NCBI GenBank assembly: GCA_012861695.1
Contig: JAAOOA010000028.1
Coordinates: forward strand, 10,394,470-10,458,469
Source of the DNA: Trematomus loennbergii
Taxonomy: Eukaryota; Chordata; Actinopteri; Perciformes; Nototheniidae
DNA: 64,000 nt
Direction: 5' to 3'
Shown here: piece after piece, positions 1-27,989 of the stretch
How the letters are laid out: each line of letters starts with the position of its first letter
How positions within the stretch are numbered: the stretch's first letter is position 1
Program-made: the position numbers and the translations under genes
The notes under the pieces: model-generated
Seen by the model: only the letters and a program-made list of their open reading frames with translations
The model's database searches: none
Told to the model about the DNA's origin: nothing

Positions 1-7592
<7,592 letters not shown>

Positions 7593-7804
7593 CCGCACTG
7601 AGAAGAGGAGCCAGGGGCCTGTGGAAGAACCACACATGCTGCCTGGCCTGGTCTCATACAATTAAGTGGTGCTGCCCTCATTGTATTTGTATTATTAGTT
7701 TTTAGTTATTATTATAAGTTCCTTTCTTATTATATATAAGATATCTTCATTTTGTGTTTCCTGTCTGGCCCTCGCTTCATATTTCTTTATTTTTGAATGA
7801 TCTA

Positions 7805-7810
7805 AATAAA
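7805..7810 (+). terminator. Poly(A) signal AATAAA of left-arm PMCA
   Basis: A canonical AATAAA lies 213 nt after the PMCA stop codon in an AT-rich tract. Further AATAAA hexamers follow near 7,896 and 8,004, so the exact end of the transcript is uncertain. Confidence 0.5.
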
Positions 7811-8504
7811 GTAATCTCTGAAAATGCTCATGAAGTCTACAATCTGAACCATGTTGGTGGCATAAGGATGTTCTAAATACTACATGTGTTGACAATAAAT
7901 GCACATTATACGAGGGGATTGTAAATAAAAGGACTACATTTAAAATATACAGTCGTATCACCTCTAGGTGCCCTTTCAAAATCTGCTAATTTCATATTGC
8001 AGAATAAAGAGCAGTCAATGGTGCTTTAAAAAGTATTTATTATTTTGCTAACATGTGTGAAAACTGAAAAGTCAAAGCCTCATTAGGCTGCCTATTATCT
8101 CAAACAATGATGCAGATATACATAAGCTCTTGTTAAATTAGATAAAGTGAATATATGTAATATTTATTTCATGAAAAATATCAGTCATTTAAATTATGAA
8201 ATTGCTGTTAAATGTCTTTGACATTCATACAAATATCTGCATTAGGAAAATGACTACACTTGTTTATAAGGGCTGGATTAAGCTCATACATCTGTTGTTA
8301 TGACATATGCATAGATACACAATGACATCTCAGTGCAGCGAGATCTCTGATATCATGAGTCTCTTCTTACCCTGATGAACGGACTTCGATCCATCTGTGC
8401 TTTTAAAATCAGTGCTAAACTCTATCAGTCATTCCTCGCGGCACTAATCCATGAGCAACTGGCATTATGATGATTATGATGAAAATGTCTAACCATTTTA
8501 AAAC

Positions 8505-8983
8505 TTAAAGTGGACCTATCATGCTATATTTGAATAATATAGTGTAGGACCATACCTATATAAGGCATATTTATACTTTTTTTTTTTCAAAATACCAAAC
8601 AGATCATGCATTTTAGCCATGCCTCATTTCGCTCAATTGGAAATGTTTTAGCTCTGTTTTTGCAAGGGCAGATTCTGTAAGAACAGCACCACCTACAGGC
8701 CTGGCATATGTACTACAGCGTCTCCAGCGCTTTCGAACGGCAATGGCCGTGGCTGTCTCCTCCTGATTGGTGGAGTTGGCCCAATAGCCGTAGCGCACAG
8801 TGTTCAAATCTGGATCAGTTTTTATCAGATCCGTTGCAGCCCCTTTTTTAGAGATTTGGGTATGGAGGAAAATAGAGAGGGTTCCGTTTTCTGACACTTG
8901 GTGAGTTCCCTGGAACACCGGGGACACATATTCATGTATAAAAGACGTACAAAAGTGCATTTTGCATTATAGGTCCCCTTTAA
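8505..8983. mobile_element. Short TIR element (MITE-like), left arm
   Basis: Ends in inverted repeats of the form TTAAAGKGGACCTATMATGC (left end TTAAAGTGGACCTATCATGC, right end the reverse complement with GGGG). About 480 bp with no transposase; the long minus-strand open stretch inside it is not a gene. A copy sits at the mirror position. Confidence 0.75.
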
Positions 8984-9334
8984 CCAAAAGGTGAAAAATA
9001 TGTTGTTCAGTTACACAACCACTGGCTTCACACATCACTTGGATGGTGTGCTTTAAGGGGACATATACTTTGGTTGTAATGTGCTATGTGAAATATAAAG
9101 ATGAACCTTTATTGCTCCTCAATAGTGTGGATTACACAAATACAAATCAACCATTATTACTGCAAAATGAGCATAACCTGCCTTAAATAGTAGGATGATT
9201 TGTATTCCTTCTCTAGAAAAAGGGAGTATAAACAACTAATAGTATTTTTTATATAAACCGTGGTAAAGAAACCACACTATGCTTTGATTTGCTTAAAAAA
9301 TCCACTGCTCATTGCCTATATGCTTTGTTTTCAG

Positions 9335-9414
9335 CATGTGCTTATTCAGGCCACCATGTACAGCTTCATGTGTTACATCGCCTCCTCCATGAAGCCTCGC
9401 CTCCAACACGGCAG
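9335..9414 (+). other. Candidate coding exon of unknown gene, left arm
   Basis: An 80-nt stretch between a TTTTCAG acceptor and a GTATCA donor reads HVLIQATMYSFMCYIASSMKP and on without a stop. Its reading frame and splice sites are kept in the mirror copy. I do not recognise the protein. It lies 1.7 kb beyond the PMCA stop, so it might be a downstream exon of another transcript or a chance open stretch. Confidence 0.3.
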
Positions 9415-9539
9415 GTATCACTGCAGGGACGACTCGCCACACATTAACCCAAGTAAAAAACAAAACACCAATTGATTCAACATTATTCTATCCCTTATTC
9501 TTCTGCATTTTTGACATATTTCGTCAGTTCTGTGGCTGT

Positions 9540-10338
9540 TGACGCAGCGGTACCCAGGAGGCAGGGCCAGACTGGGACAATAAGTCAGGCCGGGAATTAA
9601 ACACCCAGCCAGGCCACTACCAGTTTTTTTTGTGCCATTTTGCTGGATTTAGTTGTAAATATTTCAGCGTTGCTGCCCATAGTAATAGCCCTATAGTTTA
9701 AATCTACCAAATAATACATATGGACAGGGGATACTATTTTAAAAAATGTGCACATTTATTTGGGAACCTATCCATTTGAACATATACATAAATGGTGACC
9801 AGTTTGAGACCCCTGAGATATCTGTTAACTATCGAAACCCTCCCGCTATAATGGAGCCTCGCAAGTCGCAACCGTGCCGCGCCACACTATGCGCCCCTAG
9901 ATTCCACCGGGTCCGTCTGCGTCGTGTCACGGCTGCGCCGCGGTTTTGGTCCGGCGTCATACCCTACCGGGCGCGTTTCAGAAGCATTTCAGAAGCGGAG
10001 CGTCTTGTCTCGCAGTTTTTTGTTGATTTGGGCATATTTCCTGGACAGGCTACTTTGTACAGACAAAGATAATATAATTGTAATATTCCAGTTATAACGA
10101 CATGAATCAAAGATGTGTTACTGTATTTTAGTGGTAAAAAAATGCATTCATCATCATAATTATTCTATATATATAATGTACACAGTGCCTGTAAACCGGA
10201 GGAGAACGCTGGCATTTCTCCTCCTACTTGAAAGACTATGGATGGAGGATAGGGTCTGCAAAATTAGTTTATTTTGGGGATGGGCCGGATGCTGTCACCG
10301 TTCCACTTCCTGCCCCGCCTCTGCAACGCCTCTGTCAC
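9540..10338 (+). other. Non-coding arm flank, repeat-like
   Basis: GC-rich patches (9,850-10,000 and 10,280-10,340) in AT-rich sequence, mirrored at 13,035-13,800. The open frames here show no recognisable protein. The composition suggests dispersed repeats, but no ends could be defined. Confidence 0.4.
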
Positions 10339-11391
10339 AAGCCCCCAGAAGTGTGCCGGACTCTGATGTAAATATTCGTGCTGGCCAAACGGCGGTACTA
10401 CACTTCCTTTTGGTTGCCAGGCCCGGAAACACTTTTTCCCATTGACTTACATGGGGAAAGAGTGGTCTGTAAATCGTTGGATAATTTTTTTTAAACTAAA
10501 TAAACTACCCAGTATGAACACTTGTATAGCCCTTATTAAAAACATTCGTTCCTCTAGTTGTAAAAATGTGCTAATAACGTTATTCTGAGAGTTATTTCCC
10601 TCTGCATTATGAACGCGCATCTAACCCACGGGACCGCGCCGCCCGGCACGTTCATGTTAGGTGTTCAGCACTAGTACATGCGTTTATCTTTACCATGGAT
10701 GCACAATAAGAACGGACCCATATCGCCTTACTGCCAGCCCACGGAGCTGTAATAATGGATATATTGCACATGTTTGCTTTAATTCATCATTTGTAAAATA
10801 TTATACTACATGGGCTGTATGATTAAATCTTGTACCGTAAATGTTGTATTAAATAAAGTTAATATTACCGACGTAGATTAACATCACTGTAGCTTCTTAT
10901 TGCACTAAGAAGCTTATTGCACTGTATATATATACATATATATATATATATATACAGTGCAATAATTCTTTCATGCTAAATGAAGCTCTGTTGCTTGGAT
11001 ATCACTAGATCCTGTTACAGCGTAATATAAAAGTACATAACGATTGATGTGTAAACTAGCATAATTACTAGCTAACCTAGCTGCTAACTGCTGCCTCGTT
11101 AATATCAAATCTATCATAATAACAAACCATTACCATGCTGTCATGAACGTGCGGTGCTGTTACGTGTACGCAATTGACGTGCTTGATGTGAACGAGCATT
11201 TTGGGGGGCATGGTTAAAGTTGCGCATGCGCTATGAGCGCACATACGGGTACTTCTCAGGCTGTGACGTTTCGCTCTCTCAAAGTTGGGCCATTTTATCA
11301 TCATGCGCGAATGAGCAACTCTCATAGGAATGAATGAGGCCCCGCCTCCCACACTGTATCCAGTTCTTATTATACATCCATGCTCTGTCAC
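10339..11391 (+). other. Left-arm-only segment (1,053 bp) missing from the right arm
   Basis: It is bordered by CTCTGTCAC at 10,330-10,338 and again at 11,383-11,391. The right arm has a single copy at 13,035-13,043 (reverse complement) with nothing between. It contains no recognisable gene, an AT-rich hairpin at 10,914-10,965, and ends beside the inner TIR element. Either the right arm lost it between the 9-bp repeats or the left arm gained it. Confidence 0.85.
10914..10965. repeat. AT-rich inverted repeat
   Basis: TTATTGCACTG and its reverse complement flank a (TA)n core, giving an extended hairpin. Just before it, AGCTTCTT and AAGAAGCT form a second small hairpin around another TTGCACT. 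Confidence 0.7.
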
Positions 11392-11392
11392 C

Positions 11393-11865
11393 ATAGATAT
11401 AAAGTTTAACTAGATGGCTCAAGGGGGAGTCGCCAGCGTAGCTCACCAGCGGCCATCTTGCCACAGTCAACAACTACTGCTACAGCTGTTGAGTGATAAG
11501 GTGTAAGGTGAGTGATCTGCACAAAAATACTCTTAACTCGCTGAAATCTTGACTGATTTACAAACGGTTTGGTTTATTATAAACGTTATTAGCATGGCTA
11601 TGATACAGGAGACAACAAGACATGTTGAAATAAAAAGTTCATGATTATAATTATAAGTAGCCTATGCAGTATCATAACTACATCTTTGAAGTTTATAACA
11701 AACCAAACCGTTTGAAAATTGGTTGAAAATTGAGCAATAATGTACCATAGACATAATGTTATGAATGAGCGAGCTGCCTGTGGCAAGATGGCCGCCATGT
11801 GGCAACATCGGTCTCCATTGGCCAGCACCGTGGGTGAGTCATCTAGTGTTTATATATCTATATAT
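11393..11865. mobile_element. Inner TIR element, left arm
   Basis: Both ends carry TATAGATATA and ACTAGATG-type termini. Within them GCGGCCATCTTGCCACAG near 11,450 is answered by the reverse complement near 11,777. About 470 bp, no coding capacity. It directly abuts the central element of the palindrome. Confidence 0.6.
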
Positions 11866-12555
11866 AGGCGCGTTCACACCGCAGTACTTTTCCCACTTTA
11901 GTTCATCAGAACTTAGTTAATCAGAACTCTTTAGTTCTCATGAACTAAGTACAGATCGCGTTCACACCGGAATAAGTCCCTGGGGGAGGATTAGGCAAAT
12001 GAAGCCGCTGACGTCACTTCTTCTTCTGCTTTGGGTTTACTGGCAGGCTGCAAACAACTTCACGGCGTACAGTATACTGCCGCCCGAAGTCCCCGCCGGA
12101 AGACCCCGGAGGGACTGGCTTCAGTAGAAGCTGCTGGGACTCCCAGCAGCTTCTACTGAAGCCTTCCGAGTAAATCGCCAGAACGCCGACACCTCCTCAT
12201 CTCCACTGCTCCCATATTTTATTTTGTGTTGCCATAAGTTAGTCTCTCTGCGTTTCTGCGCTGGGCTAATGCTAATGCTAATAATGCTAATGCGAGGATA
12301 ATAAAATGGCGGCTTCACAAACTTTTTGGGAGTTTTACGGGGCGTGGTTTGCATTCCGCTCAGCCAATCAGACATAAGAACCTTTTTCTCCCACGAAAGT
12401 ACCTGCTCTCTAGCAGGGACGGAAAACTGACGGAAAAGGGGTAAAAAGGTTCTCATTAACTCATTTTAGTTCCGGCTCTTTTTGGTGTGAACGCGACATT
12501 TCGGAACTATATCGGAACAAAAGTGGGAAAAGTACTGCAGTGTGAACGCGCCTAT
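11866..12555. mobile_element. Central TIR element at the palindrome axis
   Basis: A single-copy element of about 690 bp with inverted ends of about 35 bp (GGCGCGTTCACACC then GCAGTACTTTTCCCAC). Inside both ends the subterminal motif TCGCGTTCACACC recurs. TATA flanks each end. There is no transposase, so it is a non-autonomous element. Its interior is not symmetric, so it is the true spacer of the palindrome. Confidence 0.75.
12117..12163. repeat. Perfect 23-bp hairpin inside the central element
   Basis: GGCTTCAGTAGAAGCTGCTG followed by GGA, one unpaired C, then the exact reverse complement. The hairpin axis (12,140) differs from the palindrome axis (about 12,211). Confidence 0.9.
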
Positions 12556-13034
12556 ACTGTATATAGATATATATAAACACTAGATGACTCACCCGCGCTG
12601 CTGGCCAATGGAGACCGACGTTGCCACATGGCGGCCATCTTGCCACAGGCAGCTCGCTCATTCATAACATTATGTCTATGGTACATTATTGCTCAATTTT
12701 CAACCAACTTCAAACGGTTTGGTTTGTTATAAACTTCAAAGATGTAGTTATGATACTGCATAGGCTACTTATAATTATAATCATGAACTTTTTTTTTTCA
12801 ACATGTCTTGTTGTCTCCTGTATCATAGCCATGCTAATAACGTTTATAATAAACCAAACCGTTTGTAAATCAGTCAAGATTTCAGCGAGTTAAGAGTATT
12901 TTTGTGCAGATCACTCACCTTACACCTTATCACTCAACAGCTGTAGCAGTAGTTGTTGACTGTGGCAAGATGGCCGCCGGTGAGCTACGCTGGCGACTCC
13001 CCCTTGAGCCATCTAGTTAAACTTTATATCTATG
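12556..13034. mobile_element. Inner TIR element, right arm
   Basis: Mirror of 11,393-11,865. On its outer side it joins directly to the CTCTGTCAC deletion junction. Confidence 0.6.
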
Positions 13035-13930
13035 GTGACAGAGGCGTTTCAGAGGCGCCGGGCAGGAAGTGGAACGGTGACAGCATCCGGCCCATCCCAA
13101 AATAAACTAATTTTGCAGACCCTATCCCTCCATCCATAGTCTTTCAAGTAGGAGGAGAAATGCCAGCGTTCTCCTCCGGTTTACAGGCACTGTGTACATT
13201 ATATATATAGAATAATTATTACCACTAAAATACAGCAAACATCTTTGATTCATGTCGTTTATAACTGGAATATTACAATTATTATTATCTTTGTCTGTAC
13301 AAAGTAGCCTGTCCAGGAAATATGCCCAAATCAACAAAAACTGCGAGGCAAGACGCTCCGCTTCTGAAATGCTTCTGAAACGCGCCCGGTAGGGTATGAC
13401 GCCGGACCAAAACCGCGGCGCAGCCGTGACACGACGCAGACGGACCGGTGGAATCTAGGGGCGCATAGTGTGGCGCGGCACGGTTGCGACTTGCGAGGCT
13501 CCATTATAGCGGGAGGTTTCGATAGTTAACAGATATCTCAAACTGGTCACCATTTATGTATATGTTCAAATGGATAGGTTCCCAAATAAATGTGCACATT
13601 TTTTAAAATAGTATCCCCTGTCCATATGTATTATTTGGTAGATTTAAACTATAGGGCTATTACTATGGGCAGCAACGCTGAAAATATTACAACTAAATCC
13701 AGCAAAATGGCACAAAAAAAACTGGTAGTGGCCTGGCTGGGTGTTTAATTCCCGGCCTGACTTATTGTCCCAGTCTGGCCCTGCCTCCTGGGTACCGCTG
13801 CGTCAACAGCCACAGAACTGACGAAATATGTCAAAAATGCAGAAGAATAAGGGATAGAATAATGTTGAATCAATTGGTGTTTTGTTTTTTACTTGGGTTA
13901 ATGTGTGGCGAGTCGTCCCTGCAGTGATAC

Positions 13931-14010
13931 CTGCCGTGTTGGAGGCGAGGCTTCATGGAGGAGGCGATGTAACACATGAAGCTGTACATGGTGGCCTGAA
14001 TAAGCACATG
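13931..14010 (-). other. Candidate coding exon of unknown gene, right arm
   Basis: Mirror copy of 9,335-9,414 with the same splice borders and open frame. Confidence 0.3.
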
Positions 14011-14361
14011 CTGAAAACAAAGCATATAGGCAATGAGCAGTGGATTTTTTAAGCAAATCAAAGCATAGTGTGGTTTCTTTACCACGGTTTATATAAAAAA
14101 TACTATTAGTTGTTTATACTCCCTTTTTCTAGAGAAGGAATACAAATCATCCTACTATTTAAGGCAGGTTATGCTCATTTTGCAGTAATAATGGTTGATT
14201 TGTATTTGTGTAATCCACACTATTGAGGAGCAATAAAGGTTCATCTTTATATTTCACATAGCACATTACAACCAAAGTATATGTCCCCTTAAAGCACACC
14301 ATCCAAGTGATGTGTGAAGCCAGTGGTTGTGTAACTGAACAACATATTTTTCACCTTTTGG

Positions 14362-14838
14362 TTAAAGGGGACCTATAATGCAAAATGCACTTTTGTACGT
14401 CTTTTATACATGAATATGTGTCCCCGGTGTTCCAGGAACTCACCAAGTGTCAGAAAACGGAACCCTCTCTATTTTCCTCCATACCCAAATCTCTAAAAAA
14501 GGGGCTGCAACGGATCTGATAAAAACTGATCCAGATTTGAACACTGTGCGCTACGGCTATTGGGCCAACTCCACCAATCAGGAGGAGACAGCCACGGCCA
14601 TTGCCGTTCGAAAGCGCTGGAGACGCTGTAGTACATATGCCAGGCCTGTAGGTGGTGCTGTTCTTACAGAATCTGCCCTTGCAAAAACAGAGCTAAAACA
14701 TTTCCAATTGAGCGAAATGAGGCATGGCTAAAATGCATGATCTGTTTGGTATTTTGAAAAAAAAAAATATAAATATGCCTTATATAGGTATGGTCCTACA
14801 CTATATTATTCAAATATAGCATGATAGGTCCACTTTAA
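14362..14838. mobile_element. Short TIR element (MITE-like), right arm
   Basis: Mirror copy of 8,505-8,983, therefore duplicated with the arm and not an independent insertion. Confidence 0.75.
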
Positions 14839-15533
14839 GTTTTAAAATGGTTAGACATTTTCATCATAATCATCATAATGCCAGTTGCTCATGGATTAGT
14901 GCCGCGAGGAATGACTGATAGAGTTTAGCACTGATTTTAAAAGCACAGATGGATCGAAGTCCGTTCATCAGGGTAAGAAGAGACTCATGATATCAGAGAT
15001 CTCGCTGCACTGAGATGTCATTGTGTATCTATGCATATGTCATAACAACAGATGTATGAGCTTAATCCAGCCCTTATAAACAAGTGTAGTCATTTTCCTA
15101 ATGCAGATATTTGTATGAATGTCAAAGACATTTAACAGCAATTTCATAATTTAAATGACTGATATTTTTCATGAAATAAATATTACATATATTCACTTTA
15201 TCTAATTTAACAAGAGCTTATGTATATCTGCATCATTGTTTGAGATAATAGGCAGCCTAATGAGGCTTTGACTTTTCAGTTTTCACACATGTTAGCAAAA
15301 TAATAAATACTTTTTAAAGCACCATTGACTGCTCTTTATTCTGCAATATGAAATTAGCAGATTTTGAAAGGGCACCTAGAGGTGATACGACTGTATATTT
15401 TAAATGTAGTCCTTTTATTTACAATCCCCTCGTATAATGTGCATTTATTGTCAACACATGTAGTATTTAGAACATCCTTATGCCACCAACATGGTTCAGA
15501 TTGTAGACTTCATGAGCATTTTCAGAGATTACT

Positions 15534-15539
15534 TTATTT
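15534..15539 (-). terminator. Poly(A) signal AATAAA of right-arm PMCA
   Basis: Mirror copy (TTTATT on the plus strand) of the left-arm hexamer, about 210 nt downstream of the stop on the minus strand. Confidence 0.5.
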
Positions 15540-15748
15540 AGATCATTCAAAAATAAAGAAATATGAAGCGAGGGCCAGACAGGAAACACAAAATGAAGAT
15601 ATCTATATATAATAAGAAAGGAACTTATAATAATAACTAAAAACTAATAATACAAATACAATGAGGGCAGCACCACTTAATTGTATGAGACCAGGCCAGG
15701 CAGCATGTGTGGTTCTTCCACAGGCCCTGGCTCCTCTTCTCAGTGCGG

Positions 15749-23861
<8,113 letters not shown>

Positions 23862-24569
23862 TATATCTCCTTCCTCCGGTACTCCTCAGAGACCTACCAA
23901 AAACATAGTCTAAGTAGTTAGCCTCCGGTGCAGATCTAGCCTGACTGTAGGGGGTAAATAAGACAGGTAATGTCAGACATGTCATGGGAAAACACACAAG
24001 TACCTGTAGGTAGAAATGTAGAAAAATCACTAAACAAAGGTGCATGATTTGCTTTAACAGTCAAGCAGGACTCCAAGGTCATGTCCTTGGAATTGTTTCG
24101 CATAAAGTGAGGTTTACTTTAAAATAAACAAATAATAAGGGTAGCTTAAGTTTTAATTTTCTTCTTTTTGTTTACTTTATTTTGCATTTTAACAGGCTCA
24201 ATCCAATTTAATCACAACAAATCTTAATACCTGAACAGCTTTATGACTTCCCTTTTCTCTCTTTTTCAATAGATGTGTGGATGTGGATGACAAATAAAGA
24301 ACCTTGAACCTTGATAGCTCTCCATGAGAACCCTATGCTTCACTAGCGATGTGTGATTAGAATGTTGCTTTTGCCAGCAGTGCTATGGGCCCAGACGTTT
24401 GAATATAAACACCTGTTGCTAACACTACTAATAGGAGAAACGGTTGTAAAGCATTATTATGTTTTGAATTCCTGCAGTAGGGATTCCTTTATTCAAATAA
24501 ATCACTATATTCATACTTGGTACACTTTAGGTAGAGCCTCTTAATTAAAAATGTAAAATAAGTTGACCA

Positions 24570-25870
24570 TCTCACTTAACTACACCTATGATTGTCATAT
24601 CATTTAACGTTAGCTTCTTAAATACTCTGAAAAAGCAAACAGTTCTGCAAAGCAGGATTTTTAGCTTAGGAGAAATTCACTCAACAACATAAGAAATATA
24701 TTTTGTCAGTCTAGTGTCGAAGATAGGCTACTTAAATAATTTGGTGTCGTTTGTCAATACACATTTTAGGTTTATTATAAACTTTAACGTTACATGTAGC
24801 TTATCTGAATCAAACGACATTAACATGGATACATGTCTAACTAAACGATAGCCCGTAGGACAGTAAGACGTTAGGTGGCGCTGTTTAATAGCCAAAACAG
24901 TTTTTAAAAATCTCACTTTACCACACTGAACACTTGCTAAATTAATGTGAAAAATCATATAGTAGGCTACTGCGAAGCTGGATTTCTAGAGTCACTTCCC
25001 TTTACCAACATATTGGATGCAGATACTGAAGAAGATTGTAAGTAATGAAACTAGGATTTACAACTTCTAAATATTAAGTTTACACCCCTGCTTTTGAGGA
25101 CGAGAGAATGAAAACCCCGTCGAGTATTTTTTTAATTATGTTTTTCTTCCATCAACATAATATAACCATCAAATCATGCATTGTTTACTTACAAAACTGT
25201 TAACAACAGGGGTAAACCGCCACATAGAAAGAGGGCTACAAAATAACTACACGTTAGCATGGGAGAAATGTATCTCTGGTTAAAGTTTAAATAAATAAAG
25301 TTTAAAAAAAAATGTTGTCAGTCTAATGTCGACACCTATATAATTTAGTGGCTTTAGTGATACACATGTTATGATTGTCAATGTCATGTCATTGATGTAT
25401 CTATACGAGTCAAAGGCATTGGTAGATTATTGTTAGCTAACTAAGCTAGAACCTAGGTTACTACATGTTAGCTGGCGCTGACAGTTAAAACTATCTCACT
25501 TAACTACATTTAACTTTAATTAAATAAACATAATTTGGTGGCAAGAAACATGATTGTCATATAACATAATGTTAGCTTCTTATACAGTCAAACTGCATTA
25601 ATGGTAGATACATGTTAGCTCGCTAAATGATAGCACCGAGGACACTGCGGCGTTAGGTGGCGCTGTTTAATTACCAAACAGTTTGAAACACACTTAACAC
25701 TTGCTAAATGAATCTGAAAAAGTTAAAGAGTCACTTACCTTTACCAACAAGTTAGATGCAGATGCTGAGGAAATGTGGAATATTGTAAATAGGGCTAACA
25801 CTTCTTCATATACAGTTTATACCCCTGCTGTTATGGCCGAGAGAACGGAAACCCTGTCTGGAGTATTTCT
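24570..25870. repeat. Diverged tandem duplication upstream of right-arm PMCA
   Basis: About 24,570-25,130 recurs at about 25,490-25,870. Shared blocks include GTTAGGTGGCGCTGTTTAAT (24,871 and 25,653), ATCTCACTTAACTACA, TTTACCAACA, and ATGCAGATRCTGARGAA. A second pair (TTGTCAGTCTARTGTCGA, near 24,703 and 25,316) points to a third partial copy. Substitutions and indels are many, so the duplication is old. Confidence 0.6.
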
Positions 25871-27417
25871 TAAATGTGCATTCTTTATTCAGTAATGAAC
25901 AAAACATCATACATTGTTTACATACAAACCCTTTAACAACAGTGAGTGGTACACTACACAGCTACATAGAAAAGCAGAACAAAGAAAATCAAAACAACTG
26001 TGTTATTTCAAAAATATTATTTTTAAATATGTACAGTTAGTTTGTATTGCCTCCTTATTAATGATATTTTTAAAGTTAATTTGAGTAGTGTGGCTAATAT
26101 GTTAGCGACAATATTCTAACCTTAGAATACACAACCACAAAAACAAGTGTGACTATTGTTTTTTCCAATGAATGCATCCCCTTATATATTGCTAATCAGT
26201 TTCAACTTCACATACAGTACTGCAAAAATAAAAATGTTTAGAGTCCTTTTCAAAAATATTATATTTCTAGTTTCTTGTAAACAAACTGATGTTTGTAAGA
26301 TATATACAATATGTATAATATACATGATAATGGAGATGAACAAATAATGTATTTCGTATTTTTGTAGAAATAATAATTCCCTCATTTACCTAGAGATGGT
26401 GCTATCTCATTGTCTTATAAGAAACACATTTCAGAAGGTATCTGGGAGTGTGAAATTGGCCTACATTTCCTTTCAGACCACGGATTTATTTTCCACATTT
26501 TTACAATTTTGAGCAAACTTTTTCAACCATCTTTTCTTATAAACACGAGTCACGACCAAAGCTCAGGGTTTGCAGCTTGCTTGATTAACAATGATTGTAA
26601 TACTTCATCTGACCACCAAGGATCAGTATAGCCTAACATTAGACTGCAGTCAAGGATTTAAGGTTGACTAATTTCCTCCCTCCGTGCAATGTAGTACTGC
26701 ACCAAAGGCGTCCAATAATATTCATTGCCGCTGTAAATATAGTTTTCCAAAAATGTACAAATTTGTCAATTTATTTGTGTTTTTAGCTGTTGCTTGCTGA
26801 TACCAATAGAGGTCAAAATCCTCCGAAGATGATGTCACTAATATCTTGTAATCTATTGTCTGATCCCTGTGAGAGTGGAGGCCCTCTGGACTACAACTCT
26901 CACTAAGCCTGCTGCTGTGTGCAATGATATCAGAACAGAAAAAATAAAGTATTTGGGAATCAGCTAGCTTTCCTGTTGTATTGTGTGATGATGACAAGTG
27001 ACCCCAAGCGGATAAAGATGGTGTAACAAATTGAAGTTGTTACTAAGCCACTATACATTACATAATTGTACAATATTGACCACATCTAAGTTGTTACCCT
27101 GCAAACCTGTGCTGCAAGATGCATAGTTACTATAGCTAATGAGAACTCTATTGCCACAAGGATGAGGCTTCTTCAGTTGAGCTAGGTTATTTCGGGGCCA
27201 AAAAAACCCCCACTTGTCTGAAATGAGGCCAGAGAAAATAAAGGATACGGAGTGTGCTGTGACAGTAAATTGTTCAATGTTTTTTAGAGAAATGGGGAGA
27301 TTTATAGGCAATGCTTGGACAGAAGAAGGGATGGTGCCTTCAAGAGTTGAAAAGAAAGAATGGTTGGCAGAGGATGAGAGAGATTTGCCTCCATGAATTT
27401 TGGGATGAAAGATAGGC
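25871..27417. other. Non-coding stretch, nothing recognised
   Basis: AT-rich intergenic DNA with only short chance open frames on both strands. No repeat ends, RNA genes or protein similarity seen. Confidence 0.5.
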
Positions 27418-27444
27418 TTGTGTGTGTAGTGTGTGTGTGTGTGT

Positions 27445-27510
<66 letters not shown>

Positions 27511-27540
27511 TGTGTCTGTGTCTGTGTCTGTGTGTCAGTG
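27418..27540 (+). repeat. (TG)n microsatellite
   Basis: About 120 bp of GT with a TGTGTC-variant end. Confidence 0.95.
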
Positions 27541-27989
27541 TATGTCTGTTAGAGAGAGAGTGAGTGAATGCCAAAGAGAGAAAGCCTGGGTGTGTTGAGA
27601 TAAGCGTGGGTCGTTGGGAGGTTGTTTTTTTCCGGGCACACTATGTTTGTGTGGGTGCTTGTTGTCTTTATGTGTGGTACTGAAATATGACATATGCTCT
27701 GCTGATGTGGTAATATCACTGCTGTGATATTAATGTTTGACTCTGGCTATGTTTGATATTACATTTGCATTATTTTGATTGGTATAACTGGGGATCAAAA
27801 GAGGGGGTTAGGGATTGTGGGTCCTGAAGCTGCCCTAATTACCAGGGAGTCTCCCAACGACACAGGGTTTCTCCTCCAGGGGCAGTTTAGATACTGCTCT
27901 GGGGTTCTACCAGCCCACCAACACATACTGCACTACACCCTCCGTTTTGCTATCCTGGCGGTCGGAAATCCGACGCTTTAGTGCCTGGA

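Noticed and set aside
8613..8960. 115-codon minus-strand frame, repeated in the right arm
   Set aside because: It lies inside a non-autonomous TIR element. Its presence in both arms comes from the inverted duplication, not from coding selection.
11386..13043. A separate small palindrome nested in the larger one
   Set aside because: The shift of symmetry axis equals the 1,053-bp block missing from the right arm, so inner and outer symmetry are one palindrome with a deletion.
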